DNA of 64,000 bases from Xanthomonas sp. GTDB lineage: Bacteria; Pseudomonadota; Gammaproteobacteria; Xanthomonadales; Xanthomonadaceae. The stretch lies in contig JADFDQ010000006.1 in NCBI GenBank assembly GCA_018262705.1, positions 62,001-126,000 of the forward strand. Direction: 5' to 3'. Under the pieces are notes generated by a model that ran no database searches, was not told the DNA's origin, and was given only the letters and a program-made list of their open reading frames with translations. The translations under genes and the position numbers were made by a program. The first letter of the stretch is position 1. Each line of letters begins with the position of its first letter. Positions 63,913 through 64,000 of this stretch are shown here, in pieces.

Positions 63913-64000
63913 GGCAGCGATTTGTCGTATCGATCGCAACGCCCATGTTCCGACTCGGGACGGGTTCAGCCCGTTTGAAACCGCAGGCTGATTCCGTCCA

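Overview
The window is a GC-rich, densely coded stretch of a gammaproteobacterial chromosome, most likely Xanthomonadales (family Xanthomonadaceae/Lysobacteraceae). Three things point there. A LexA box of the xanthomonad type (TTAGTA-N4-TACTAA) lies upstream of umuD. REP-like repeats with the head GTAGGAGCG occur between genes. Gene content and order fit too: a MetX-like serine O-succinyltransferase, a DUF6491 lipoprotein, and metY-rimP-nusA-infB-rbfA-truB-rpsO-pnp. The assignment is inferred from memory of these families, not from a database search. Most of the window is core chromosome; the only clear accessory stretch is about 31.7-33.3 kb.

Layout. 0.2-3.4 kb: scpA-scpB-rluB operon. 3.5-5.7 kb: small secreted protein, tpx, and a two-gene lipoate-protein ligase. 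5.8-7.2 kb: tryptophanase. 7.3-11.7 kb (minus): an apparent operon of methionine/glutamine aminotransferase, an MsrA-thioredoxin-MsrB fusion, omega-amidase and a GT2 glycosyltransferase. 11.8-19.5 kb: cytochrome c maturation genes ccmAB, a lipoprotein azurin, then ccmCDEFGHI. 19.6-22.4 kb: metX-like acyltransferase, tRNA-Leu, nei, beta-carbonic anhydrase. 22.5-31.7 kb (minus): the transcription/translation super-operon from initiator tRNA to pnp. 31.7-33.3 kb: decayed integrative element plus two uncharacterised small genes. 33.3-35.2 kb: SOS-controlled umuDC. 35.3-45.1 kb (minus): recC-recB-recD preceded by an NTF2-like lipoprotein gene.

45.2-53.3 kb: acyl-CoA ligase fadD, lysS, prfB (with its programmed frameshift), a small HVA1/DUF2945 protein, an OmpA-like lipoprotein, a wax-ester-synthase-type acyltransferase and an MBL-fold hydrolase. 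53.4-58.1 kb: a REP inverted pair, ggt, a lipoprotein, coaD, rsmD, ftsY. 58.2-61.5 kb: AsmA-like protein, mutY, yggX, DUF6491 lipoprotein, tRNA-Phe. 61.6-63.9 kb: a metal-transport P-type ATPase with a fused hemerythrin domain.

Recurring themes are oxidative-damage repair (tpx, msrAB, nei, mutY, yggX), envelope redox biology (ccm plus azurin) and DNA repair (umuDC, recBCD). I did not see a complete new defence or mobile system. The best leads for novelty are the small coupled gene pair at 32688-33265, the split lipoate ligase, the methionine repair/transamination operon and the ATPase-hemerythrin fusion.
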